Assembly (NCBI RefSeq): GCF_007677725.1
Contig: NZ_VEDF01000013.1
Coordinates: 52,931-116,930, forward strand
DNA length: 64,000 nucleotides
Direction of reading: 5' to 3'
Source: Pseudomonas sp. URMO17WK12:I11
GTDB lineage: Bacteria > Pseudomonadota > Gammaproteobacteria > Pseudomonadales > Pseudomonadaceae
Shown here: piece after piece, positions 52,310-61,791 of the stretch
Layout: each line of letters opens with the position of its first letter
How positions within the stretch are numbered: position 1 is the first letter of the stretch
Notes under the pieces: model-generated
Seen by the model: the letters and a program-made list of their open reading frames with translations, nothing else
Told to the model about the DNA's origin: nothing
Databases searched by the model: none
Translations under genes and position numbers: made by a program

Positions 52310-55300
52310 ATGAAAGCACTACTGCGCTGTTTGAAAAATTTCTGGTTTGCCTTGGCACTGGTCTGGGCCGTAGGCGTACTGGCCTGCTGGTTCGCCCTGC
52401 CACGCTGGCAGCTCTCGACCGAGCAGGTGTACGTGGCAATGACGCTGTTCAGCGCCATGTGCCTGTTGGCGGTCGTACTGCGTCAGTACCGTCGCATCCG
52501 CGCCGAGCAGAACATTGAGAGCCTGGTCCAACTTGAAGTAGATCGATCATTGGGCGCCGAAGGCGAGTTTCGCGACCAGCATGTACTGCGCGAGCGCCTG
52601 AAGCACGCGATCGCAATGTTGCGCTCGGCACGCTCGGCCGGTGGTGGCGGTGCCTCAGCACTGTCGGACCTGCCTTGGTACTTGGTGATTGGCATGTCAG
52701 CCTCGGGCAAGACCTCGCTCTTGACCCGCTCCGGGCTCTCCGCCTCGATCGCCGGAGCCCAGGCCAGTGGTTTCGACAGCGGCACACAGCATTGCGACTG
52801 GTACTTCAGCCCCGAAGCAGTGCTGATCGACACCGCCGGCCGCTATCTGCGCGATGACGCCTCGGCCAGCGAGTTCGCCTCATTCCTCAAGCTGCTGCGC
52901 AAGCAGCGCAGCAAGCCTGCGGTGAACGGCTTGGTGCTGGTGGTAAGCCTGCCGGAGATCATCTGCGCCACCGTGGCCGAACGCGAAGCCATGGCCGCAC
53001 GCCTGGTCAGCCGCATCGATGAATACAGCGAATGCCTAGGGGTGAATCCACCGCTGTACCTGATGCTCAGCAAGACCGACCTGCTGCCAGGTTTCAACCA
53101 GGCCTTCGACGGCTTGGACAATGCCCAGCGCCAACAACCGCTGGGCATGACCTTCCCGCTCGCCGACGTGCGCAACAAAGGCCTGCGCAGCGTCGCCGAA
53201 ACGAGCTTCGCCCAGCTGCTCGCCAGCGTGCGCGAGCAGGTCGATCGTCAGGTGATCGCCGGCGGCAACACCGCCAACGTCGAACTGCTGCAGTTCCCCA
53301 GCTACTTCGCCGAACTGTCGAGCGTGCTCGGTGGTTTCCTTGAGCAGTTCGAGCGTACCGCCGACGGCCGCACCCCGCCGATCGTTCGCGGTGTGTACTT
53401 CACCAGCGCGCTGCAGACCGACGAGCAGTTGCCACCGGTCTACGAAGAGGCCCTGGGCGCGCACTATGCCCTGCAAGCCAGCGAACGCCCGGCGCCGAAC
53501 AAGACTGTCACCAAGATTGGCGACAAGAGCTTCTTCATTACGGAAACCTTCCGTCACGTGGTGTTCCCCGACCGCAACCTGAGCTTGTACTACTCGCGCC
53601 AGGGCCGTACCCGTGCCCTCACCCCCGCATTGGTCGGCGCCGCCGCGCTCGCCGGTGTCGCCCTGCTGGCCTGGGAAGGCGTGTCGTTCCAGAACAACCG
53701 CCAAGTATTGGCCACCCTAAGCGGCGAGCTGAGCGAACTGGAACAGGCTCCCGACCGAGCCGAGCGCCTGGCGTCCGGCCAGGCTATGGAACAGCTGCGC
53801 CACTACCTCGGCCAGTTCGAAGGCTACGACATCCAAGGTGTGCCACTGGCACTGGGAGCTGGCCTGTACAGTGGCGCCGAGCTACTCAGCCCACTGCGTC
53901 AGGCGTACGTGCAGCAACTGCGCACCCAGGCCCTGGAGCCGATCGGCAAGCAGCTGCAAGTGCAACTGCGTGCACTCAACCAGTTCGCCGAAACTGTCGA
54001 CCGCACACCGCTGGCCGACGCCGGCAAGCGCCGCACACCTAAGGCCCAGCGTACGGATGCCGCACCAGGCGAAGACGTCAAGGTATTCAGGGCGCCGACC
54101 GCAGCAGCTCTGACCAGCAGTGTTCCGCGCAGTGGCGCGCAACTGGCCGGCCAGGTGCAGGCCGCTGCCAGCGATGCCGGCCAGGACGGCCGTCGCCGCG
54201 CCCTGGATGCACTGCGTGAGAAGGCCCGCTCGGTGTCCAGCGCCGACCCGTCCGAAGATACCGCCCTGACTGCCGGCCTGTCGCTGTCTGAAGACAGCCT
54301 CGGGCGCCTCAGCGAGCAGCAGGTGGCCTCGGTGATCGAAGCCTACAGCGCACTGAAGCTTTACCTGATCCTGACCCACCCGAATGAGCACCCGGACGCC
54401 GACTTCGTCGCCGCCGAGCTGCCACGCGCCTGGACCCTGGCCGCACGAGCGCAGGGCCGCGACGTCGATCCGGCGCTCGTGGAGGCCAACAGCGCCCTAT
54501 ACGTACGCTATATGCAGCAGGGTACGGCGCCGGCCCTGCGCCGCAACGAACAACTGGTGAGTGATGCCCGCCAAAGCTTGCGCTCCTTCATGATCGCCAG
54601 TTCCCTGGTCGACCGTGAGTACCTGCGCCTGCAACTGGAGTCGGGCCGTCAATATCCGAATCTGACCCTAACCGACATGGTCCCGGCCAACAGCCGTAGC
54701 CTGTTGTTCTCCGCCGAGGCCGTGCCGGCCTTCTACACCCGACAGGGCTGGGAAGAGTACGTCCAGCCAGAGTTGATCAAGCTGCTCTCAGGCGACCTGC
54801 GCAACGACAGCGACTGGGTGCTCGATGGCGAAGGCGGTAACGGCCTGGTGCAGAAAGCCAATTTCATGCGCGAGTTGCTCGCCCGCTACAAGGCCGACTA
54901 CGCCGAAGCCTGGTTCAACCTGCTCGAGGGCGTTGGCGTGCGCCACTTCACCGACATGGCCAACGCCAACGAGCGCCTTGCGGTGCTGAGCGATGTACAG
55001 AACTCGCCGGTAAAGAGCCTGCTCGCCGCCGTCCACCACAACACCGACTGGGACCTGCCCAAGCAAGCATCAGCCTCCGCTGTCGGCGCGACCGAAGATA
55101 GCTTCTGGGGCAGCATCAAAGGCGCCTTCAGCAGCCAGGGCGCGGTGGCGGAAAACGCCGCTGCGCGACTGCCGCGGGTCGATGACGGCAGCCTGGCCAA
55201 GCGCTTCGAACCGGTTTCAAGACTGTTCGCCGCGCAGAATGCCGAAGGTGCTGACAGCACTGTGATGGACCGCTACCTGGCCGCACTGCGCAAGCTCAAG

Positions 55301-56221
55301 GTGCGCCTGAGCAACATCCAGCGCTCACAAGACGTTGGTAAGAACAGCAAGCTGCTGATCAGCGAAACCCTCGAGGGCCAGCCTTCGGAAGTCACCTTGG
55401 TGCGCAACTACGTCGAAACCAGCGTCGACACGTCGGCCGGCAAGTTGTCAGGCGCCCTGCTGCGGCTGTTCAACTCGCCGCTGCAGTACACCTGGGAAAC
55501 CCTGCGCGACCCGGCCGGGCAACAGATCGCCAAAGCTTGGGCTCAGGATGTAGCTCGGCCGTGGCAGCAGGTCATGGCCCACCGCTACCCGATCGTCGCC
55601 GACAGCAACAACGAAGCCTCGGTCAAGGACCTGCAGCGTTTCGTCGACCCCGAAAACGGCCTGCTACCAGCCTTCAAACGCAACGAAATTGGCAACTTGG
55701 CCGGTGGTGAAGGCCTGGGCATGGGCACCGGCAACGGCGCCAACCCATTGGTGAACGCCAAGATGGTCGACAGCATCGACAAGGCCAGTTCAGTCGGCCA
55801 GGTGATCGCCAGCCTCTCGGATCGGGAAAACGGCTTCGAGATCATGCTCGAACCCTCGGCGCGCTACACCGACATCATCTTCACCCTCGACGGCCAGGAG
55901 CAGCACTACCGCAACGGCCGCACCAGCTGGAACCGCTTCGCCTGGCCGGGCAGCAGCAACGCCCCGGGAGCACGCTTGGACGTGGTCACCCTGGAAGGAC
56001 AGCGTATCACCGTATTCGACTACCCCGGCCGCTGGGGCCTGCTGAAGATGAATGATAGTGCCCGGGTCAGCGACCTGGACACCGTGCAGCAGCGCTTCAC
56101 CTGGCAGTCGGTGGCCGGCCCAGTGAGCCTGGTGGTGCGCAACTATGGCGGCGTGAAAATGACCGACCTGGCACAGGTCAAGGCGCTCAGCGCGCTCAAC
56201 AACAGCGTACGGGTGAACTGA
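52310..56221 (+). CDS. tssM: T6SS membrane-complex protein TssM (IcmF)
   Basis: This 1303-residue IcmF protein has two N-terminal membrane helices (about residues 10-60), a cytoplasmic GTPase-like domain with intact Walker A GMSASGKTSLL (about 128-138), the DTAGRYLRDD motif, KTDLLPGFNQAF, a third helix near residue 445, and a long periplasmic region ending with IcmF C-terminal wording (FAWPGSSNAPGARL, FDYPGRWGLLKM). With TssJ and TssL it spans the envelope. Length is normal for the family. Confidence 0.95.
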   Translation: MKALLRCLKNFWFALALVWAVGVLACWFALPRWQLSTEQVYVAMTLFSAMCLLAVVLRQYRRIRAEQNIESLVQLEVDRSLGAEGEFRDQHVLRERLKHAIAMLRSARSAGGGGASALSDLPWYLVIGMSASGKTSLLTRSGLSASIAGAQASGFDSGTQHCDWYFSPEAVLIDTAGRYLRDDASASEFASFLKLLRKQRSKPAVNGLVLVVSLPEIICATVAEREAMAARLVSRIDEYSECLGVNPPLYLMLSKTDLLPGFNQAFDGLDNAQRQQPLGMTFPLADVRNKGLRSVAETSFAQLLASVREQVDRQVIAGGNTANVELLQFPSYFAELSSVLGGFLEQFERTADGRTPPIVRGVYFTSALQTDEQLPPVYEEALGAHYALQASERPAPNKTVTKIGDKSFFITETFRHVVFPDRNLSLYYSRQGRTRALTPALVGAAALAGVALLAWEGVSFQNNRQVLATLSGELSELEQAPDRAERLASGQAMEQLRHYLGQFEGYDIQGVPLALGAGLYSGAELLSPLRQAYVQQLRTQALEPIGKQLQVQLRALNQFAETVDRTPLADAGKRRTPKAQRTDAAPGEDVKVFRAPTAAALTSSVPRSGAQLAGQVQAAASDAGQDGRRRALDALREKARSVSSADPSEDTALTAGLSLSEDSLGRLSEQQVASVIEAYSALKLYLILTHPNEHPDADFVAAELPRAWTLAARAQGRDVDPALVEANSALYVRYMQQGTAPALRRNEQLVSDARQSLRSFMIASSLVDREYLRLQLESGRQYPNLTLTDMVPANSRSLLFSAEAVPAFYTRQGWEEYVQPELIKLLSGDLRNDSDWVLDGEGGNGLVQKANFMRELLARYKADYAEAWFNLLEGVGVRHFTDMANANERLAVLSDVQNSPVKSLLAAVHHNTDWDLPKQASASAVGATEDSFWGSIKGAFSSQGAVAENAAARLPRVDDGSLAKRFEPVSRLFAAQNAEGADSTVMDRYLAALRKLKVRLSNIQRSQDVGKNSKLLISETLEGQPSEVTLVRNYVETSVDTSAGKLSGALLRLFNSPLQYTWETLRDPAGQQIAKAWAQDVARPWQQVMAHRYPIVADSNNEASVKDLQRFVDPENGLLPAFKRNEIGNLAGGEGLGMGTGNGANPLVNAKMVDSIDKASSVGQVIASLSDRENGFEIMLEPSARYTDIIFTLDGQEQHYRNGRTSWNRFAWPGSSNAPGARLDVVTLEGQRITVFDYPGRWGLLKMNDSARVSDLDTVQQRFTWQSVAGPVSLVVRNYGGVKMTDLAQVKALSALNNSVRVN

Positions 56222-56255
56222 TGCTAACCCGTACCACGAGAAAGGCTTCAGGCCT

Positions 56256-57176
56256 ATGATCGGATGTTTCGGCAAAGTCCCAGCCAGCGCCGACTTCGTC
56301 AGCCTCAACGGCGCCCTGCCAGAGGTCTGCGAGTTCGATCTGTGGCTGCAAAACGGCCTTGGCCGGATGCAGGCGCAGGCAGACTGGCGCGAGCGTTTCG
56401 ATGCCCTGCCGGTGTGTTTCTTCTGCTACCGCAGCCGCGCCGGCCAGTGGCTGCTTGGAGGCTTCATCAGTTCGCGCGATACCAGCGGTCGGCGCTACCC
56501 GTTCATGGTTTTCCAGAGCATCCGCACCGCCAGCGACGCTCGCTTCGTCAGCCCGCACATCCTCTGCGAGCTGTTCGCCGCTCAGATCAAGCCGTTGCTC
56601 ATGCAGGCTGCCCAGGGCGCCGACATGAGCGAACTGTTCAACCGGGTAAAAGCCATGCGCGGCTGGACCTCCCAAGACCTCGACCTGTACCGCCGGGTGC
56701 ACGAGAAATTTCTCCACGACTTCAACCTGCGCGACGTGGCCCGGCCGCTGCGCCACAGCTACCCGGAATTCGACACTCAGGCCGGCATGGCCAGTCTGTA
56801 CCGCCTGCGCACTGCTCTGCAGCAGGCCCACACGGCGCCGATCTGCCTGCCGCTACCGGCCCAGAGCGGACTCAAACGCCCCATGGCCGACCTCTGGTGC
56901 ACGCTGCTGTCGCGCCTGCGCGGCAGCGCCGGCATGCCCGACGTCAGCGTACTCGTGGATAACTTCATGCGCCCCGGGCTGCTGTGTTTCGCCTCTCGTG
57001 GTAACGACGAGATCTACCGGCTGCTGACCGGCGTTGCAAGCAGCAGCGAACGGCATGACCTGCTGGACCCTATGCCGTACGCATCGGCTGGCAGCCCCCT
57101 GGCGCTGCCAGCCGATGACCTGGCCCTGAACGATTTCATAGAGCGCTTCGCCAGCGCGCGGGACGAACAGTATTGA
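56256..57176 (+). CDS. tagF: T6SS-associated repressor protein TagF
   Basis: This 306-residue protein has the TagF N-terminal domain IGCFGKVPASADFVSLN with ELDLWLQ-like EFDLWLQNGLGRMQAQADW, then RAGQWLLGGFISSRDTSGRR. TagF is known in P. aeruginosa as a post-translational repressor of T6SS firing. No fha, ppkA or pppA is visible here, so threonine phosphorylation control is not evident in this cluster. Its TGA overlaps the ATG of the next gene. Confidence 0.9.
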   Translation: MIGCFGKVPASADFVSLNGALPEVCEFDLWLQNGLGRMQAQADWRERFDALPVCFFCYRSRAGQWLLGGFISSRDTSGRRYPFMVFQSIRTASDARFVSPHILCELFAAQIKPLLMQAAQGADMSELFNRVKAMRGWTSQDLDLYRRVHEKFLHDFNLRDVARPLRHSYPEFDTQAGMASLYRLRTALQQAHTAPICLPLPAQSGLKRPMADLWCTLLSRLRGSAGMPDVSVLVDNFMRPGLLCFASRGNDEIYRLLTGVASSSERHDLLDPMPYASAGSPLALPADDLALNDFIERFASARDEQY

Positions 57177-59668
57177 TGAACAGGCTCAAGTATTACTTCT
57201 TCAAGTATCAGCCGTACGTGCTCGGCGTGGTGTTTTTCCTGGCCATCTTTCTGGTCTGGATCGTTGGCATGGGACTGGGCTTTGCCTCGCTCTCCAGCCT
57301 GCTGGCCGGCCTCTGCGTTTTCGTGCTGCTGTCTGCCCTGTACGTATTGCTGATGTACCGCGGGGTTTCGCAGCACCACGACCTGGAAGCCCTACTGCGC
57401 GAGGACGCTGACCAGGCGGTGCTCAATGCCACCCCGCAGGACCGGGAAGAAGTCAGCCTGCTGCGCGAACGCCTGCTGCAAAGCATCGAGCGCCTGCAAG
57501 GCAGCGGCAAAAGCAAGGTCAACAAGAATGCGCTGTACGCCCTTCCCTGGTACCTGGTGATTGGCCAGCCGGCGTCGGGCAAGAGCACCATGCTCTACCA
57601 GTCTGGTCTTACCTTTCCTTACGCTGAACGTGAAGGCGCGCGGGTCGCCGGCCTTGGCGGCACGCGCAACTGCGATTGGTTCTTCAGCTCCGAAGCGGTG
57701 CTGCTCGACACGGCTGGCCGCTACATGGACAACCAGGAAGAAGCCGGCAAATGGCGCGCCTTCCTCGGCCTGCTGCGTCAACACCGCCAGCGCCGTCCGC
57801 TGAACGGCTTGATCGTCGCGGTCAGCATCGAAGATATCCTGCACGCCGGCGCCGATGCCCGTGAACGCCTGGCAAAGCGCTTGCGCGAACGCATCCAGGA
57901 AGCCCATGAGCTGCTGGAACTGCGCCTGCCGATCTACCTGGTGTTCACCAAGTGCGACCTGCTGCCGGGCTTTACCCACTTCTACCGCCAGCTGGACGCA
58001 CACTCGCGTGACGAAGTCATGGGCAAGACCTTCAGCCACCAGGGCTTCGAACAGTCCGACTGGAGCATGCGCTTTGCCACCGCCATGAATGAGCTTGTCG
58101 AGCACTGGCAGGCGCTCGCCGACCAGCAACTGTTGCAGCAGGACATCCAGCTGACCCGTCGCGACCCGGTCGCCTACAGCTTGCCGCTGGAATTGGCAGC
58201 CATCAAGCCGCTGCTCAACACCTTCGTTGCCGACCTGCTGCGGGCCAACCCGTACCAGAGTGCCGAGCTGCTGCGTGGTTTCTATTTCACCAGTGCCCTG
58301 GATGCCGACGAACCAGCCAACGGCCGGTATGCCAGTCAGGTACGCGAGCGCTTCGCCCTAGCCGCGCCGAGCAACGGGGCAGCGGCAATCAGCCAGGCCG
58401 AGCCACTGTTTATCGCCAGCCTGTTCCGCAAGGTGATCATTCCCGACCAGCACCTCGTGGCGCTCTACACCAGCAACCGCCGCGAACACCGTCGCAAAGC
58501 CGCTTGGGTCGGCGCGGCCAGCCTGGCCAGCCTGCTACTGTGCCTAGCCTGGGGCTGGTCGTACAGCAACAACAAGGCGGCGATCCAGGCCGTGGCGGCG
58601 AACCTCGACAGTGCCCGCCAGCAGGATGCTGCTGCCCGCCAGCAATACACCGCCTGGCACAGCCTCGATCAACTGCGTCAGGCCGCCGCCGAGCTGTACG
58701 CCCGTCACCATGGCGAAGGCGTGCCGCTGAGCATGCGCATGGGCCTGTACAGCGGTCATGAGATCGAACCGTTCGTGCGTCAAGCGTATTTCGCCCAGCT
58801 GGAAAAGATCATGCTCAAGCCCACCGCCGACAACCTGACCCGCTCGCTTTACCTGCTCAGCAGCATCAAGATCTACCAGCGCAACGCATCGCGCCTGGAG
58901 ACCGTGAGTGGCATCGACAGCGTCGAGCCACGGGCTCTGCCGGTGGACAACCGCGCGCAGTCGGTGGCCACCTTCGGCCAGACCACTCTGGACACCTACC
59001 TGATGCTGTCCAAGGCCCAGCGCGAACAGGCCCAGCCAGCCGTGCTCAAGGCACGTATCCCGGACTACTGGTACCCGGCCATCAACAAGCAAGTGCCACG
59101 CCCGGCCGGGCAGGCGGCGCAAGCTTCCAGCGAGGGCGATGACTATCAGTTCGCCGGGCGCCAGATCGCCTTCTACAGCGACCAGATCCGCGAACCGGAC
59201 GTGCCACGCATCCTTAACAATGCGTTTCTGGTTTCCAGCTCGCGCAACTACATCAACAGCCTGCTGAGCCGCTCGCTGCGTGCCATCGAGACCATCACGT
59301 TGGAGTCCGACACCCTGTTCGCCTTTGGCCGCGCCGATTTCCAGAGCCTGGAAGCCGCCGGCCAGCGTCAGCTGAGCAGCATCGCAAACAAACTGCTGAA
59401 TACCCCCAACGTCGGCAAGATCGTGATCACCGGCCATGCCGACCAGATCGGCGACCGCCAGAGCAACCTGCAGGTTTCGCGGCAACGGGCGCAAACCATC
59501 AAGACCTACCTGGTGGGCAAGGGCCTGCCGGCAGAACTGGTCGATGCGGTGGGCGAAGGCAGCAATAAACCCTTGGTGCGCTGCAACATGCAAGCGCCGC
59601 GCGCCGAACTGATCCAGTGCCTTGAACCCAACAGGCGCGTCGAGATCGAGGTCCGGGCACTTGATTGA
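57176..59668 (+). CDS. Second IcmF-like protein fused to an OmpA-like domain
   Basis: This 830-residue protein starts like TssM: two N-terminal helices (about residues 12-62), Walker A GQPASGKSTML (about 129-139), the GTPase-like DTAGRYMDNQ and TKCDLLPGFTHFY, YFTSALDADEP, and a third helix near 445. It then lacks most of the long TssM periplasmic part. Instead the last 130 residues are an OmpA-family peptidoglycan-binding domain (FAFGRADFQSLEAAGQRQLS, KIVITGHADQIGDRQSNLQV, SRQRAQTIKTYLVGKGL, EPNRRVEIEV). It would stand in the inner membrane and grip the cell wall, perhaps replacing an OmpA-type TssL or TagL. ATG 57176 is in a TGATG overlap with tagF. Confidence 0.9.
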   Translation: MNRLKYYFFKYQPYVLGVVFFLAIFLVWIVGMGLGFASLSSLLAGLCVFVLLSALYVLLMYRGVSQHHDLEALLREDADQAVLNATPQDREEVSLLRERLLQSIERLQGSGKSKVNKNALYALPWYLVIGQPASGKSTMLYQSGLTFPYAEREGARVAGLGGTRNCDWFFSSEAVLLDTAGRYMDNQEEAGKWRAFLGLLRQHRQRRPLNGLIVAVSIEDILHAGADARERLAKRLRERIQEAHELLELRLPIYLVFTKCDLLPGFTHFYRQLDAHSRDEVMGKTFSHQGFEQSDWSMRFATAMNELVEHWQALADQQLLQQDIQLTRRDPVAYSLPLELAAIKPLLNTFVADLLRANPYQSAELLRGFYFTSALDADEPANGRYASQVRERFALAAPSNGAAAISQAEPLFIASLFRKVIIPDQHLVALYTSNRREHRRKAAWVGAASLASLLLCLAWGWSYSNNKAAIQAVAANLDSARQQDAAARQQYTAWHSLDQLRQAAAELYARHHGEGVPLSMRMGLYSGHEIEPFVRQAYFAQLEKIMLKPTADNLTRSLYLLSSIKIYQRNASRLETVSGIDSVEPRALPVDNRAQSVATFGQTTLDTYLMLSKAQREQAQPAVLKARIPDYWYPAINKQVPRPAGQAAQASSEGDDYQFAGRQIAFYSDQIREPDVPRILNNAFLVSSSRNYINSLLSRSLRAIETITLESDTLFAFGRADFQSLEAAGQRQLSSIANKLLNTPNVGKIVITGHADQIGDRQSNLQVSRQRAQTIKTYLVGKGLPAELVDAVGEGSNKPLVRCNMQAPRAELIQCLEPNRRVEIEVRALD

Positions 59669-59684
59669 TGCCCGGTCTCAACAC

Positions 59685-59711
59685 GACGCCTGCGGCTGCT
59701 CCGCAGGCGTC
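59685..59711 (+). promoter_or_regulatory. Strong hairpin between the IcmF-OmpA gene and hcp
   Basis: A perfect 11-bp stem (GACGCCTGCGG / CCGCAGGCGTC) with loop CTGCT, 17 bases past the stop. No T run follows, so it is more likely an mRNA-processing or stabilising structure, or a weak terminator, than a full terminator. It lies 64 bases before hcp. Confidence 0.5.
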
Positions 59712-59775
59712 AAACTCAGGGCAGGTCCAAGTACTGGATCAAGGAAGCCCTTTACACCTATGGAGAAAAGTAAAA

Positions 59776-60294
59776 ATGGCATTTGACGCTTACCTCAAGA
59801 TTGACGGCATCCCAGGCGAAGCTCTGGATGACAAACACAAGGACTGGATCGAAGTGCTGGGCTACCAGTACGGCGCTACCCAGGCGACCTCGGCCACCGC
59901 CAGCTCGTCCGGTGGCGCTTCTTCCGAACGTGTCAATCTGAGCGACTTCACCATCCGCAAGTACGTCGACAAAGCCTCCGCCAAGGCCTTCGAAGCGTGC
60001 TGCAAAGGCCAGCACATCAAGGAAGTGGTGCTGAACGTGAACCGTGCCGGTGGTGACAAGGTGACCTACTTGACCATCACCCTGGAAGAAGTCGTGATCT
60101 CCTCGGTCAACTTCCTCGGCAACCTGCCGCTGGACGGCGAAGCCAAAGCTGAAAGCGACCTGCCGATGGAAGAGATCAAGTTCAACTTCTCGCGCATCAA
60201 GACCACCTACACCCAGCAGAAGCGTTCCGATGGCGCGGGTGGCGGCAAGGTTACTGGCGGTTGGGACCGTTCGCTGAACAAGGTCTACTCCTGA
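59776..60294 (+). CDS. hcp: T6SS tube protein Hcp
   Basis: This 172-residue Hcp starts MAFDAYLKIDGIPGEALDDK, with KDWIEVLGYQYGATQ, LSDFTIRKYVDKASAKAF and ITLEEVVISSVNFLG, all family wording. Hexameric rings form the tube pushed out by the sheath. ATG 59776 follows GGAG ten bases upstream. Stable hairpins stand on both sides of the gene. Confidence 0.96.
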   Translation: MAFDAYLKIDGIPGEALDDKHKDWIEVLGYQYGATQATSATASSSGGASSERVNLSDFTIRKYVDKASAKAFEACCKGQHIKEVVLNVNRAGGDKVTYLTITLEEVVISSVNFLGNLPLDGEAKAESDLPMEEIKFNFSRIKTTYTQQKRSDGAGGGKVTGGWDRSLNKVYS

Positions 60295-60303
60295 GCCTGA
60301 CCT

Positions 60304-60360
60304 GAGCTGGCGCCGACAACGGCCAGCTCGCCAGAGGGTCCCGTGCCTGCAAGGGCACGG
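60304..60360 (+). promoter_or_regulatory. Two hairpins after hcp
   Basis: GAGCTGG/CCAGCTC (60304-60310 with 60323-60329) and CCGTGCC/GGCACGG (60341-60347 with 60354-60360). Neither has a following T run. They may protect the hcp message 3' end or attenuate transcription into tssA. Confidence 0.5.
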
Positions 60361-60395
60361 TGACCTTCCTTTCACCTTTGCACACAGAGCCGTCC

Positions 60396-61490
60396 ATGCA
60401 CGACATTCTTGACGACCTTTCGCTGTCTGCCCTGCGTACCCCGATTGACGGTGGCGCTGGCGAGGACCTGAGTTTTTCCAGCCTGTTCGATCAGATCAAG
60501 GAAGCGCGTCGCGCCGATCCCGAATACCTGACCCAGGGCGACTGGCAGACTGACCTCAAGCAGGCCGACTGGGAGCAGGTGATCCAGCTGGCTGCCGCCG
60601 GCCTCACCGAGCACAGTAAGGACCTGATGCTGGTGGCCTGGCTGAGTGAAGGCCTGGCTCACAGGAAGCAGTTTCCGGGCATCCGTTTTTCCCTGGCGGT
60701 GGCGCAAGCCCTGCTGGAAGATTTCTGGGACACGCTCTACCCCTCCCTCGACGAGGGCGTAGACGAGCGTGCTACCCGCCTGGCGTGGTTGACCACCACG
60801 CTGACCGAGGTGGTCCGCACCCTGCCGATCACCCAGGGGCAAGGCTACAGCCTGCTCAAGTATGAAGAGTCGCGCCAGGTCGAGAACCTGGCCCGGCAAA
60901 ACCCGTCGGCCATGCATCTGGCCCTGGAAGATGGCAAGATCAACGCCGAACTCTTCCAACGCTCGGTGGTGATGACCGATACCGAGCACCTGCACGTATT
61001 GCACGCGCAAATCAGCGAATGCCTGGGCGCCTGCCAGCAACTGCAGACCACGGCCGATAACGCGTTCGGCCATGACGCGCCGAGCTTTCTGCCCCTCAAC
61101 GATGTGCTGGTGCACGCCCGACAGCTGGTGGAACGCCTACTCAAGGAGCGCGGTGTAGAGTTGGCACTAGCTCCAGGGGCGTCGGCCGAAGAAGCAGCAC
61201 AGCCCGAACTGCCGGCAGCAGCCGGTGCGGCGCCGGCCGCTGCACAGCGTAGCCACAGTGCCCCGTTGCGAACCGTACCACTGAACCGTGAAGAAGCCTT
61301 CACTCTGCTCCAGGGCGTGGCGCAGTTCTTCAAGCAGACCGAGCCGCACAGCCCGGTGCCGTACCTGGTGGAACGTGCCATCAAGTGGGGCAACATGCCG
61401 CTGGAATCCTGGCTCAACGATGTGATCAAGGACAGCAGCGTGGTCGATGGCATTCGCGATGTGCTCGGCACCCTGCAACCACGTGACTGA
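60396..61490 (+). CDS. tssA: T6SS cap protein TssA
   Basis: This 364-residue protein has an N-terminal ImpA domain (SFSSLFDQIKEARRADPEYL, DWEQVIQLAAAGLTEHSKDL, LMLVAWLSEGLAHRKQFPGI, FWDTLYPSLDEGVDERATRL), an alanine-rich linker near residues 265-285 and a C-terminal VasL/TssA-like end (REEAFTLLQGVAQFFKQTEP, HSPVPYLVERAIKWGNMPLE). TssA caps and guides tube and sheath growth. ATG 60396 is the family-like start. Confidence 0.92.
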   Translation: MHDILDDLSLSALRTPIDGGAGEDLSFSSLFDQIKEARRADPEYLTQGDWQTDLKQADWEQVIQLAAAGLTEHSKDLMLVAWLSEGLAHRKQFPGIRFSLAVAQALLEDFWDTLYPSLDEGVDERATRLAWLTTTLTEVVRTLPITQGQGYSLLKYEESRQVENLARQNPSAMHLALEDGKINAELFQRSVVMTDTEHLHVLHAQISECLGACQQLQTTADNAFGHDAPSFLPLNDVLVHARQLVERLLKERGVELALAPGASAEEAAQPELPAAAGAAPAAAQRSHSAPLRTVPLNREEAFTLLQGVAQFFKQTEPHSPVPYLVERAIKWGNMPLESWLNDVIKDSSVVDGIRDVLGTLQPRD

Positions 61491-61525
61491 TTTGTGGTCC
61501 TAGCCGGCTGAAAAGGAGTTTCGAC

Positions 61526-61780
61526 ATGCGTCCGATCATTCTCTTGAACGACCCTACCGACCGTGGCGGAATGGTCGTGCAGGCCTCCTCTTCGACCTTG
61601 GTCAACGGCCGTGCCGTGGCCAGGCTCGGCGACAAGGTGATGTGCCTGCACGGTGCCTGCGTGATTGCCAGCGGCGATACCACCACCCTGGTCGACGGCA
61701 TGCCGGTGGCCCGCCATGGCGACAAGACCGCCTGCGGCTCCAGCCTGATCGCCACCAACAGCGACACTGGAATACTGTAA
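61526..61780 (+). CDS. PAAR-domain spike-tip protein
   Basis: This 84-residue protein is a bare PAAR domain without an effector extension: GGMVVQASSSTLVNGRAVAR, LGDKVMCLHGACVIASGD, GMPVARHGDKTACGSSLI. It sharpens the VgrG spike and binds a metal through His/Cys residues. AAAAGGAG precedes the start. Because it has no toxin domain, effectors must attach through VgrG or adaptors, perhaps the next two genes. Confidence 0.93.
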   Translation: MRPIILLNDPTDRGGMVVQASSSTLVNGRAVARLGDKVMCLHGACVIASGDTTTLVDGMPVARHGDKTACGSSLIATNSDTGIL

Positions 61781-61791
61781 GGACTACCAGC

